DNA of 64,000 nt from Torymus aiolomorphi (taxonomy: Eukaryota; Arthropoda; Insecta; Hymenoptera; Torymidae): assembly GCA_036365515.1 (NCBI GenBank), contig CM070874.1, positions 172,697,297-172,761,296 on the forward strand. Direction: 5' to 3'. Position numbers and translations under genes: made by a program. Positions 42,159-52,691 of the stretch are shown one piece after another (the first letter of the stretch is position 1; every line of letters starts with the position of its first letter). The notes under the pieces are model-generated. The model saw only the letters and a program-made list of their open reading frames with translations. It did not search any database and was not told the origin of the DNA.

Positions 42159-42716
42159 TTATTGCGACAATGGTTTATACGATTGCATACAAAATCCTGC
42201 CCCTGCGGAAGTTGCCCGCGGAAAATTGTTCACGCGACGCATTTTCTTTTGTTTTCTTAGTTTTTTATCGCGACCTTTTCTCCTGACATTTTCATAAAAC
42301 TTGGCAACTAATTTGTCGTTCGCGCGAGAATCGCGCGTAAAGACTTGACAAAAAGTGCGTAAACTACGCCCGCTACACATAAAATACAAAAACATAATAC
42401 AATATTCACCGCAGACTTTCGAATCGATGCTCTGCAACTTTTTCTTGTTCCACACGAGACGCTTGCAATTTCTTCCGAGTCGGTCGAGATACCAGCGCGA
42501 CTTTGGTCCCAGACCATAGCTGTCAAAGTAGGTGCCTCTTGCATGACGATCTATGTAGAATGCCACCCAGTGAGATCCAGGTTTATCCGCCGTGTCGATA
42601 TTAGTCACGACGGCTGCGGGAAGGCTCAAGCGCCATGGTATATGGTCAGCGGCGTAGACTCCGATCGAATTAGCAGCGAGCCCACTGATGGCTCGTGTTA
42701 TTTCTCGGGTGTTCAT
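42159..42716 (-). CDS. adenain-like cysteine protease, right arm
   Basis: Identical in layout to 28518-29075: His in SHWVAFYID, Asp in YFDSYG, Gln in LQSID and Cys in VCGEYC, all present in 186 codons. The ATG overlaps the TGA of the upstream exonuclease-like gene. Intact. Confidence 0.85.
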   Translation of the reverse strand: MNTREITRAISGLAANSIGVYAADHIPWRLSLPAAVVTNIDTADKPGSHWVAFYIDRHARGTYFDSYGLGPKSRWYLDRLGRNCKRLVWNKKKLQSIDSKVCGEYCIMFLYFMCSGRSLRTFCQVFTRDSRANDKLVAKFYENVRRKGRDKKLRKQKKMRRVNNFPRATSAGAGFCMQSYKPLSQ

Positions 42717-43420
42717 TCTTGAGACAATGATGCAGAGTCGCCGCCAGCTGTGAAGTATATGTTGCAACTATTCGAATCGTTGCTATTTGTATCTTTTGCC
42801 TCGTAGTCATCATCATCGTCCGATTTCTCTACAATCCGCAGAGTTTTTTTCTTCTCCTTGCTGTGGTACTCGTGAAGCGCTGAAAAATACATTTCACTAT
42901 TCACCCTTTCCTTCGAAGTAAGCCGCCATTCTTCGGGTAGTAGCGAGCGTAGCCATTTCTTTATTTGATTAGCCTTGTATAAGGCACAAAATTCTTTTTG
43001 CTTTTTCTGCGAATGCGTGGCGCACACGGTGTTTTTTGGAAAAATACTGTTGAACTCGCCAAATGTTGGAGAAGCGTATTTCTCCAAGTTACATATACAG
43101 CGTCCAAATAGTGTTTCGATGTAGCGGGCCTTCTCCTCGCCGCGTACGTAAATTCTTCTCGCCCCTCGGGCGATATTGTAGAGATGTCGATGCAACTGGC
43201 GAAGACTCACTTCCCCCTCGAACCAATGAAGTCCACGAATGTCAACAGCGCAGTAAGTATTGGTCTGTTTAACCTCATCAGGCAAGTCATCGAAGCTGCA
43301 GGGCGGCTGTACTATCCAGTGATCCATAATTTTTTTCTGCAGACAAATGATTGCCACCTCCTTTGGCAAAAATTTTTTTTCGGTATCACGGAAGCCTTGA
43401 ATATCTATTACGTAGTCCAT
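42713..43420 (-). CDS. exonuclease-like conserved gene, right arm (intact)
   Basis: ATG at 43420 (MDYVIDIQGF), chosen over the upstream frame because all relatives start there. 235 codons. N-terminal D.QGF, an EVAII strand, then GLHWFEGE resemble the spaced acidic residues of a DEDDh-type exonuclease, but this reading is an inference. The middle holds Cys and aromatic residues (RCICNLEKYASPTF, then CALY), and the tail is acidic (SDDDDDYEAKD). Related genes lie at both ends of P2. Its stop overlaps the protease start (ATGA). Confidence 0.7.
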   Translation of the reverse strand: MDYVIDIQGFRDTEKKFLPKEVAIICLQKKIMDHWIVQPPCSFDDLPDEVKQTNTYCAVDIRGLHWFEGEVSLRQLHRHLYNIARGARRIYVRGEEKARYIETLFGRCICNLEKYASPTFGEFNSIFPKNTVCATHSQKKQKEFCALYKANQIKKWLRSLLPEEWRLTSKERVNSEMYFSALHEYHSKEKKKTLRIVEKSDDDDDYEAKDTNSNDSNSCNIYFTAGGDSASLSQE

Positions 43421-43598
43421 GCTGTTTGGGGTGCGCGCGCGCGCGCAACAGTGCGTGTATGCTGCCGGATGCGAGAGAAAAAACGAAGTGACGCGAGGTG
43501 GCATAGAGCGTACGTCGTTAGCGCACCCTCCACCACTTTTGTCCCCCACTTTTTACGTCCGGCGAGACTGACGCCACCTGTAGTGCTGACGTCAGCAT

Positions 43599-44040
43599 TT
43601 AGGCACTGAAATCCGATAAAATTTGTCGAGTGGAGTCGATTTCGAGAATGTTATCGTATTCGGCATAAACAATACAGTTTATCGTAGTTGTCGGCGCGAC
43701 TTCGAAGCCTACTTCTATACGCACGCTACCCGACCGCACGAGATTCCAGTGCGTGTGACAGTGAGCCGATAAGTCGGGCGTGAGATCGAAAGCTGTGTGA
43801 AAATAGCCTTGTGAATAATTGGCTCTGTTTATGCCGAGGCCCTCGTTGAGGAAATGTATACCGGTGCCCGAGTAGAGTGTTTGAAAGGCTTCGATAAACG
43901 AGGCATTGTTCCCGGTAAAGTGTGGCTGTAATGGTTTGCTCGGAATTTGGACACCATCGACGTAGAGGGAGAGGTAATTTATGTCGAAGTGTTGAAAGTT
44001 GAAAGGATTAAGTCGCCGATTTCCGATTGATGCGGGCTTT
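43599..44040 (-). pseudogene. Polinton capsid protein C-terminal fragment, right arm
   Basis: Mirror of 27196-27636, also open and ending in TAA. Same F54H12.2-like capsid type. Confidence 0.8.
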
Positions 44041-44104
44041 TATAATGGCAAAAACGATAAGGCTGTGGCCAGGCATCGCGCTGGACCTAAAATCTGACAC
44101 TGTC
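44026..44104 (-). promoter_or_regulatory. duplicated TATA cassette, right outer copy
   Basis: Mirror of 27133-27210. TATAAAAG is read on the minus strand. Confidence 0.6.
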
Positions 44105-44196
44105 TCCGTTCGCTATCGCGCTACATTTTTACCAAAGGTTAAACACCAGGGGTACACTCTGTTCAAGTCAGCATTCATCAAAGACCCACAGTCAAG

Positions 44197-44709
44197 ATGA
44201 CATGGGTGCAGAAAGCGTCTGCAGTAACAGACTTAATAGATATTTTAAAGAAAAAGGAGAGGCAATACATTTTTTCCATTTTACATAAACAACACGAAAT
44301 TACGGTGCTCCAAAACAGAATAGCGTGCGAAGTTCTACTACTGGAAGGCGTGCGAAAAGAGATTGCGCACGCTTCAACACTCAGTAATCCTGCTGATGCT
44401 GGTGGTCCATCAAATTATAATAAGACTAACATAGTGGCAAAATGTTTAGTATGTGCTAAAGTACTAATTAAAAAACAAAAAAATTGTGCGTGGCGAAAGT
44501 GCGAAGGGTGTAACATGTGGTTGTGTGGGGTATGCGCCCAATCTCGAAAGCACGCATCATGCTTCAACGCGATGCAGCAGCAACACCAACAGCCGCAGCA
44601 CCAGCAAGAACCCGAGGTGAATAAAAATGCACAAGTAGGAGGTGACTTTGAGTATCACAGACTATACTCAGTAAACGAGGTAGAAGAAGTAGAATATATA
44701 CTACCGTAA
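44197..44709 (+). CDS. Cys-rich zinc-binding-like protein, right arm (intact)
   Basis: 170 residues. Residues 1-65 look helical or coiled-coil (KKERQYIFSILHKQHEI). Residues 83-123 have a zinc-ribbon or PHD-like set: CLVCAKV, CAWRKCEGCNMWLCGVC and HASC. A Gln/His-rich linker and an acidic tail (NEVEEVEY) follow. It is transcribed away from the capsid and exonuclease genes toward the terminus. Family not recognised; a regulatory or DNA-binding role is possible. Confidence 0.65.
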   Translation: MTWVQKASAVTDLIDILKKKERQYIFSILHKQHEITVLQNRIACEVLLLEGVRKEIAHASTLSNPADAGGPSNYNKTNIVAKCLVCAKVLIKKQKNCAWRKCEGCNMWLCGVCAQSRKHASCFNAMQQQHQQPQHQQEPEVNKNAQVGGDFEYHRLYSVNEVEEVEYILP

Positions 44710-44887
44710 AATGTAGAATGTAATAGTAGAATGTATATTACCGTATAAAGTTTTTAATGTAAAATTAATCCTATACTTTCGCAATATAATTGAAAACGGA
44801 GCGTATTTTTATTTTATTACCTTTTTAAATTTTGCATTTTTTAAATAATATATATTTGCAGTCGTTAGAGACTTTCATTCCCTCATA

Positions 44888-45025
44888 ATGGGTCAAACCG
44901 TTGCTCCCGAGCAACAGCGACTCATACAAAACGATTCAAAACAGTCGCAGTGGAAAAAATATTCAGAAAAAATTTCCACAAACACGTATTCTTTGCCCGA
45001 GCAAAGGGGTTACAAAAAGTTTTAA
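44888..45025 (+). CDS. 45-residue conserved frame, right-arm copy
   Basis: ATG at 44888, TAA at 45023-45025. MGQTVAPEQQ start, then SQWKKYSEKISTNTYS. Conservation of the C-terminal motif in P2 (about 16880-16930, minus) argues that it is translated. The MGQT start could be an N-myristoylation site, but the usual Ser/Thr at position 6 is missing. Confidence 0.5.
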   Translation: MGQTVAPEQQRLIQNDSKQSQWKKYSEKISTNTYSLPEQRGYKKF

Positions 45026-45029
45026 ATGG

Positions 45030-45300
45030 TTGCATAATAGTTTTAATGGTTATAGTAGATAAGAACCGCTGGCCGAGAGCAGCAGCTGACAAGCAGCAGG
45101 CCGCCGACCGCTAGCCACCCGCCGCCGACCGCTGCCTGTTTGCAGTAGCAGGCTGGCCGCTCACCGCTCGCCGCTCGCCGCCCGCCGCTGACCGCCCGCC
45201 GCTGCGCAGCCGATGTGCGCAGTCGTCTGGTCGCGGGCTGTCACCCGCCGCGCCGATATGACTCAAAACCCTATGCCGATTCTAGACCAAACAGGTCAGG
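45030..45300. repeat. GC-rich iterated region near the P3 right end
   Basis: Repeated GCCGCTGACCGCCCGCCGCT-like words (CCGCT..CCGCC). Mirror at 25935-26165. Related words occur in the spacer at 38870-38960. Confidence 0.7.
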
Positions 45301-45376
45301 ACCTGTTTTTGGGTTAATGGCACCCCGTGCAATAGCGGGCGAGGGGAGGGGGGGGAGGAGGGAGGGGAGGGGGACC

Positions 45377-45441
45377 CAAAAAAGCTATACCGATTCTAGA
45401 CCAACAGGTCACGACTTGAAATGGTCCAGAATCGGTATAGC
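45377..45441. repeat. terminal hairpin of P3, right
   Basis: AAGCTATACCGATTCT at 45383 pairs with AGAATCGGTATAGCTT ending at about 45443. Mirror of 25794-25858. Confidence 0.85.
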
Positions 45442-45450
45442 TTATCTACT

Positions 45451-45456
45451 GATGTA
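45451..45456 (+). repeat. 6-bp target duplication of P3 (right)
   Basis: GATGTA, as at 25779-25784. Confidence 0.93.
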
Positions 45457-46325
45457 GTTGGTAGAAGTGGATACTCTAACAACTCCCACGAGCGAAAACT
45501 CATGGTAATTGGTCGATCCTTTTCTATGAAGCTGAGTAAACGGATTTTGATTTGTCTGCGACCACAACATAGGGCATGAGCAATTCAACACGATTGAGTT
45601 CAATTTTGAATTCTTCGTATACTCCACATGCGTTTGCTTAACGGCATTTAAATTATTCCTCGATCTGGTGAGTATGAGTTCATGCTTCGTGTTGACCACT
45701 ATTTTGCGATAGCTTCGGTGAAACCCATAATCATACTCAGAAGGGTGGGCACATCAAAGTAGCCATCATCGTTACACATGTTCAACGTTTCCTCAACGTC
45801 GAACCAACCAGCATTCTCCATTATCCAATATTGACAGGGATTGAGCGATACCAAACCTTTCATGAGACTCGTTAAGCCTACATTTTTGCATCTATCGATT
45901 TCGATGGCATTGATCTCATAGCGAATTTCTTCGACCAAGTGACAGATGGGGTTGTTAACAAGCTTTATTCTTTATACAGCACTTCCATCAGTTTTAGTCA
46001 GTCTTCCACATACATGTAGAAAGCTGTAAGACGGTAGAAGGCACAAATCTTGATGTTGAATAGATATACGTATTTCATCGCTGTTGTTGAAAGCGGAAGA
46101 CGTATAGGCTTGATGCGCATGAATTTTATAGTGCGCCCTCGATTCGCCAAATTCAACTGCTGTCTGAATGTTCAAAACTTCTTCCATTGTTCTTTCGTAT
46201 AAGCAGAATAAACACGTTATGCTCCACCAGCATCGCGGATTCTTAATCCCAAGTTTTCTAGGAACTGAAGGCTTTGACGTGTTAGAGCTTTGACTGCTCG
46301 TTGACGAGTGATAGTTGGCCTCCAT
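45457..46325 (-). pseudogene. Polinton major capsid protein, N-terminal part (P2)
   Basis: Pieces in successive frames: AHQAYTSSAFNNSDEIRI and DLCLLPSYSFLHVCGRLTK (46325-45972), EEIRYEINAIEIDRC and NPCQYWIMENAGWFDVEE (45938-45699), then VNTKHELILTRSR and RPITMSFRSWELLEYPLL. These are the N-terminal blocks of the insect Maverick double jelly-roll capsid protein. Two or three frameshifts were present besides the P3 insertion. The rest is at 25295-25778. Confidence 0.88.
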
Positions 46326-46330
46326 GACGG

Positions 46331-46345
46331 ACTGCTTATATACCC
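46331..46345 (-). promoter_or_regulatory. TATA box upstream of the P2 capsid gene
   Basis: GGGTATATAAGCAG on the minus strand, about 17 bases before the apparent ATG at 46325. This is too close for that ATG to be used with normal TATA spacing, so the real start may lie further in. Confidence 0.5.
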
Positions 46346-46377
46346 TCTTCCTAGCTTACCTCTATAAACGACACCCA

Positions 46378-47064
46378 TCAAGCTTGCTTGATGTGAAGCC
46401 TTATTGTTAAAATATCTCCACGAAAATTCACCAAATTTCCGTCTTGATCAACTATATGTACTTGCAAATGGACAACAGTCTTGACTGTGATTGGCAGATA
46501 GATGATTTGCGATGGAACCTTGATTATTTTATACCCTGGTGGTACTGTTGGAAAGAATTCGTGTATCGTGTGCACTCTTCGTTCATTTATATAGGCGCCA
46601 GCTGTCACGTTGCACTCCACTCTCAAAGAATTAATTTTGAGAATGTTTACAGGTAGATTGGAACTCTGAGTGATATTTGGTTCGAGAATGCGTTGAGCGA
46701 AACCCAACAATTTGCCTATGGAATCCTGCAGTCGAAAATCAACTTTATGAGTACACTTGATTTCACTGCGTAGCATGTTGTTATTTGGCTTTATACTGAT
46801 TAGTACGTCCTTGGATGAGAAAAATTCATGTAAATAGCTCTCTATGTCCTCAATTTCATAACTACCAGTAGGCAAAATAACTATCTCTTTATCCACGTAA
46901 AACCTATTATTACCCTCATCAATGTAGCGTATGCAGTTATAAGATATAAGTTCTACCAGACCGAGAACATAGCTCTTATTTCGTGAGAATTCAATTGGAG
47001 GAAAGTATTATGCTTCGAGTAGCGCCGAAGTACCCGAAAGACTCAAAGTCAGTGAATCAGCCAT
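46378..47064 (-). pseudogene. Polinton penton-like capsid protein (P2)
   Basis: From the ATG at 47064: ADSLTLSLSGTSALLEA, a TAA, then YFPPIE and an open frame of 172 residues with LPTGSYEIEDIESYLHEF, IKPNNNMLRSEIKC, LLGFAQRILEPN, TAGAYINERRVHTIHEFFP and IYLPITVKTV. Full-length match to the conserved Polinton minor capsid (penton) protein. A single in-frame stop separates it from an intact gene. Confidence 0.88.
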
Positions 47065-47096
47065 GATATAGAGATTGCGCAGTTTTCCCTAACACC

Positions 47097-47504
47097 TTAT
47101 ATACGTTTGAGACTGTTGCACAGAAACTGCAAACACAAATGTCCACAATTGTAAGTGTCGAAATCCTGATACCTCTCGAGATTGTACTTTACTCTGTCAA
47201 GTCCGAGATACAACATCAAATCGAGAGGGGTTGAAGATCGCCAAAATCCCCAAGCTTTGTTCGCAAGAACTTTGTCTGCAGAGTTTCTAACTTCGATATT
47301 TTCTCGATTCTGCGAGTATGCTATATCGTGCTCCTTACAAGCTGTGTCGAGACAGTTGATTCCTGAATCTCCTCTAGCCAAACGTTTAGCTAATTTGGTT
47401 CCTGATCCACAGTACTGATAACCCGGGTTCTAAAGTTCAACTGGAAAACTATTGAGAAGCTTATTCACGAGACTACAACCTTTCGTTCGTCTATATACGA
47501 TCAT
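47097..47504 (-). pseudogene. PLA2-domain protein fused by deletion to the protease C-terminus (P2)
   Basis: PLA2 part from the ATG at 47504: a stop, then YQYCGSGTKL and INCLDTACKEHDIAY with the His-Asp pair. After ADKVLANKAW (about 47255) the same frame passes into protease sequence, LDLMLYLGLDRVKYNLERYQ and YNCGHLCLQFL. The minor capsid gene and the protease half with His and Asp are gone. P1 has all three genes in order. Confidence 0.82.
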
Positions 47505-47544
47505 CACATGTTGGTGGTTGACTAACGACTGATGGTGTGAGGGG

Positions 47545-47580
47545 TATATAAGCCCCTATTTATACTCCACATAGTCAGTC
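47545..47580 (+). promoter_or_regulatory. TATA and Inr of the P2 ATPase gene
   Basis: TATATAAG at 47545 and an Inr, TCAGTC, with its A at 47577, spacing 32. The ATPase ATG follows at 47599. The divergent PLA2 gene starts at 47504, so this is a bidirectional intergenic region. Confidence 0.65.
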
Positions 47581-47598
47581 GCTATCCAGACAGCACAC

Positions 47599-48302
47599 AT
47601 GAACTTTCTAACGCAATCTCTCAAGCTCCCGGTGATGAACTTTGACGCCATTGCGAAGGAGGAGAAAAAAATAAAGAGACATGGTGAGTTACTTCTAGAC
47701 AGTATACGTGAAATATTTTGTGGTCCGTCTAATTGTGGTAAAACCAACAGCTTGCTCACAGTCATAACGCATCCTAATGGCCTGAGATTCGAGAACATTT
47801 ACGTTTACTCGAAATCACTGAATCAGTCCAAGTACAGATTTTTAAATGAACTTCTGCAACCGATAGATGGGGTTCAATACTTTTCCTTCAGTGTAAACGA
47901 CGAGGTCATTGCACCTGGCAATGCAATCCCGAATTCCATTACTGTATTCGATGACATCGCATGTGAGAAGCAAGACAATGTCAGAGCGTTTTTCTGCATG
48001 GGCAGACACAAGAATGTGGATTGTTTCTATCTCTGTCAGTGGTACGCTCACATACCAAAGCATCTGGTACGAGATAACGTTAATTTGTTGGCAATATTTC
48101 GTCAAGGCGACATGAATCTCAAACACGTGTACGAGGATCAGGTGATTTGGGTATGAGTTTTAAAAGATTCAAAGATTGGCGCTCGAAGTGCTGGGGGGAT
48201 GTCGGGCATGGATTTCTCGTGATCGACAAAGTCAGGCGCATGAACGGTGGAAGGTATAGAAAGGGTTTCGACTGTTTTGCTATAAATATGGGATGGATGT
48301 AG
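47599..48302 (+). pseudogene. FtsK/HerA-type packaging ATPase (P2)
   Basis: Open for 185 codons: Walker A CGPSNCGKTNSL at residues 36-47, Walker B ITVFDDIACE at about residue 115, then CMGRHKNVDCFYLCQWYAH and HLVRDNVNLLAIFRQGDMN. A one-base frameshift at about 48141 precedes the C-terminal block (MSFKRFKDWRSKCWG to the TAG at 48300-48302). Packages DNA into capsids in intact elements. Confidence 0.88.
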
Positions 48303-48339
48303 ATGTCTACAGTCACTCGTTGAACGATGAACTGTCAAC

Positions 48340-48937
48340 ATGTCTGAATTTCGACGAGAGAAGAATGTCCTCCACCAATTTGTTAAAGCTAGGGATGCTA
48401 TTCGACACAAATACAATTTGTTGAAGCTTTCAAAAGACAATGTGAAATGAGTGTTGGGATAAACTTTTCGACCAATCGTTGAGCTGCTTGAAAAGCTCGT
48501 AGCCAAACAAACATTGAGTAGAGCTGTTAAACACGATGAAAAACGCGATGAAAACTCTATTAAATGCGATGAAGAGTATGACGATATGCAAGATGATACA
48601 TTGCAAGCAGCTGATACGTCTTTTGAATCAGGTACGAGCAATGATGAAAGCAATAATAGATATTTGCAAATGCTCAGTCAAGATCGCTATCTAGAATTTT
48701 GTCTAGACAAAATTTATGGTGTACGGAAAGAGAATGGACGATTCGTGATTGGTAATTCTCCTATAAACTTGGAGGGTAGCTATATCGATGTGAACGGGGT
48801 GAAGTATGTGCAAACTGATGGATTACTCGAATTACTCATTACAAAGTAGCCCACCGAAAGTCAGATTACTAATACTGATATGGAGAGTTATCGAAAAATA
48901 CTTGAAGCATCGTCAGCACACAAGAAACGCTACGATA
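48340..48937 (+). pseudogene. conserved Polinton coiled-coil protein, 5' part (P2)
   Basis: ATG at 48340 (MSEFRREKNVLHQFVKARDA). Stops occur at about 48448 and 48460. The acidic middle and the IYGVRKENGRFVIGNSPI block follow, then a stop at 48847 and SYRKILEASSAHKKRY. Split by the insert at 48942; the rest is at 50811-51054. Confidence 0.75.
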
Positions 48938-48941
48938 GTAT
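48938..48941 (+). repeat. 4-bp target duplication (left) of the LTR-like insert
   Basis: GTAT, repeated at 50808-50811. Confidence 0.6.
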
Positions 48942-50807
<1,866 letters not shown>

Positions 50808-50810
50808 GTA

Positions 50811-51054
50811 TTCACAGCAGCAACAAATTCAAATACATCATTGCTCCCATGTTTGACAAACAAGGTGCGGGTGTGCCGCGATACAAATTGGCAAGAATGA
50901 ATACGACTATGGACTATGCGTATTGAGATGATTCAAACGAGTTGGTGGAACGTTTGAGATTACTCACAGCTGAACAATCAGCTGGCAATCCCAGTCACGT
51001 GAACGAGATTCACTCGATAATTGAGGAATTGCGCGAGGGAGGGTATATATATTA
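50811..51054 (+). pseudogene. conserved Polinton coiled-coil protein, 3' part (P2)
   Basis: Resumes with SSNKFKYIIAPMF, then a TGA in place of a Trp before DDSNELVERLRLL, and ends SIIEELREGGYIY and TAG. Matches the C-terminus of the P1 gene at 11600-11738. Confidence 0.78.
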
Positions 51055-51085
51055 GACCAATTTTCTCTCTTTTCTCAGTATCACA

Positions 51086-51420
51086 ATGAGCGTCGATGTG
51101 TTCGGACGTAAACTGGAGCCTACCTGGGGCAGGTTACAAACTCACCGCCGATAGTCAATACGACGTTGATAGCAAGCGACTCTGTAACGTAGCACAGCCA
51201 AAACAGTTGAATGACGCAGTCAATTTGGAAACTTTGCAAATGGAATTACGCAGTATACACGAAGTTACTGCTCGTTTACGTAGCGATCTCGATGTCGTAG
51301 AGTCAGTCATTGACACTCACAGGGCCGATATCGATAAGAAGCTGCAAGAACATTTCGTAGACGTTCAAGCTATAAAACAGGCAACATACGAGCCATGGAG
51401 CAGCGAATGACATTCGAACT
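51086..51420 (+). pseudogene. fibre-like conserved Polinton protein (P2)
   Basis: ATG at 51086 (MSVDVFGRKLE). A frameshift leads into KLTADSQYDVDSKRLCNVA, NDAVNLETLQMEL and a helical tail. It lies between the coiled-coil protein and integrase, as in P1. A capsid spike or fibre role is only inferred from layout. Confidence 0.65.
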
Positions 51421-51461
51421 ATGGAGCAACAAATGAAAGTAGTGGTGGATGGCGTTACATA

Positions 51462-52195
51462 AACCTGCTCGTCGCAACTATCTACGTCGAAAATACGATA
51501 TTCGTGGCGTGGACGAGACGTGGTAAGCTGATCTAGTGGAAATACAATCATATTCACGAGAAAACAAAGGTTATAGGTAAATACTGACCGTCACCGATAT
51601 ATTTTCGAAATATGCATGGGCAATTCCTGTGAAAAAGAAAACAGGCGAAGATATAACAGCAGCTATGGAGTCTGTGTTGTGTGGTCGAGTTCCGATGAAT
51701 CTCCATACCGACAGAGGAAAGAAATTCTACAACAAGAAATTCGAAGTCCTCATGACGAAGTGCAAGATAAATCTCTACTCGACGTACAGCAATCTCAAAG
51801 CCTCGATATGCAAACGCTTCAATCGAACGTTGAAGAACAATAGCGCGAGACAGAAATTTTCCCAGCATAAAAAGAAGCCTAAATTCCTAGTCGGTGACAA
51901 GGTACGTGTGAGTAGAGTCAAACAAGTTTTCGAAAAAGGATATACACCCAACTGGTCAACCAAGATATTCAGCATAACAAAAGTAGCTACTACAAACCCT
52001 GTTACTAATCATTTGAAGGATTATCGCGAACAGCCTATAAGTGGAGGTTTCTACGAAGAGGAATTGCAAAAGGTTAAGTATCCTGATGTGTATCTTGTGG
52101 AAAAAATTGTAAAAGAACGTGGTAATGAAGTTTACGTTAAATGGCTGGGATTTGATAGCTCCCACAACAGCTGGATTGATAAATCAAACTTGTAA
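51462..52195 (+). pseudogene. retroviral-type integrase (P2), dead
   Basis: HKPARRNYLRRKYDIRG, a stop in place of Trp, ADLVEI (first Asp), another stop, then HTDRGKKF (second Asp). The third catalytic residue is changed to Lys (SICKRFNRTLK in place of SICERFN). About 60 codons after this are deleted. The end keeps FLVGDKVRVSRVKQVFEKGY and a chromodomain (VYLVEKIVKERG, YVKWLGFDSSHNSWID). The integrase cannot be active. Confidence 0.9.
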
Positions 52196-52214
52196 ATATT
52201 AAAAATTTTTTTTT

Positions 52215-52260
52215 GGAAGTGATGAGAGTCCCAACCATCGCTCTCACCTGTGAGGTACAA
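52215..52260 (-). promoter_or_regulatory. shared 3' element, copy 1
   Basis: Minus strand TTTGTACCTCACAGGTGAGA then GCGATGGTTGGG, about 60 nt after the OB-fold-like gene. The same sequence lies after the exonuclease-like gene at 58074-58119 in matching transcript orientation. Possible RNA 3'-end signal. Confidence 0.45.
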
Positions 52261-52321
52261 ACGTGAGCATCTACCTCTCCATGAACTTCCGTTTTTATTT
52301 TTTATTTTATTTTCTTTTTTT

Positions 52322-52615
52322 TATACAATATTAAATTCAACACCACTATTTTTACATGTTATAAAGAGCTTGAGTTTGTGGGCGGCCTCCGCCATGTTGT
52401 TGAACCTGTTATCATCCTTCTCCAGTACTGAAAATACTCGGTTGGGTAGGAAGATCTGGAACTTCTTCCAAGTTGGCAACTTACTTGGGTCCATGTTTGG
52501 TCTTGACGCGCCTCAATGTCATTACCATGAAGCTGTGATCGTGCTCCACGTCGGACAGCTTCTTTGTCGGTAGAAAGCCTCCACGAGCAATTTTGTTTAT
52601 CGCTGATAAATCCAT
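52322..52615 (-). pseudogene. OB-fold-like small conserved protein (P2)
   Basis: ATG at 52615: INKIARGGFLPTKKLSD, then LRRVKTKHGPK. After a frameshift at about 52497: TWKKFQIFLPNRVFSVL and a C-terminal VEFNIV. The KxGPK...FLPNR pattern is found in small proteins of insect mobile elements that I take to be OB-fold ssDNA-binding proteins; this is an inference. A 63-bp intron ends directly at the ATG. Confidence 0.5.
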
Positions 52616-52678
52616 CTAGAAAGAGGAAAAAACATGTTGATTATGGGAAGAGAGAGAGAGAGCATGTTAAGTACTTAC
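52616..52678 (-). other. 63-bp intron between polymerase and OB-fold-like genes
   Basis: Minus strand donor GAG then GTAAGTACTT, acceptor TTTCCTCTTTCTAG directly before ATG. It lies 13 nt after the polymerase stop, so the two genes may share a transcript. Confidence 0.65.
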
Positions 52679-52691
52679 CTCAGGTTATTCC

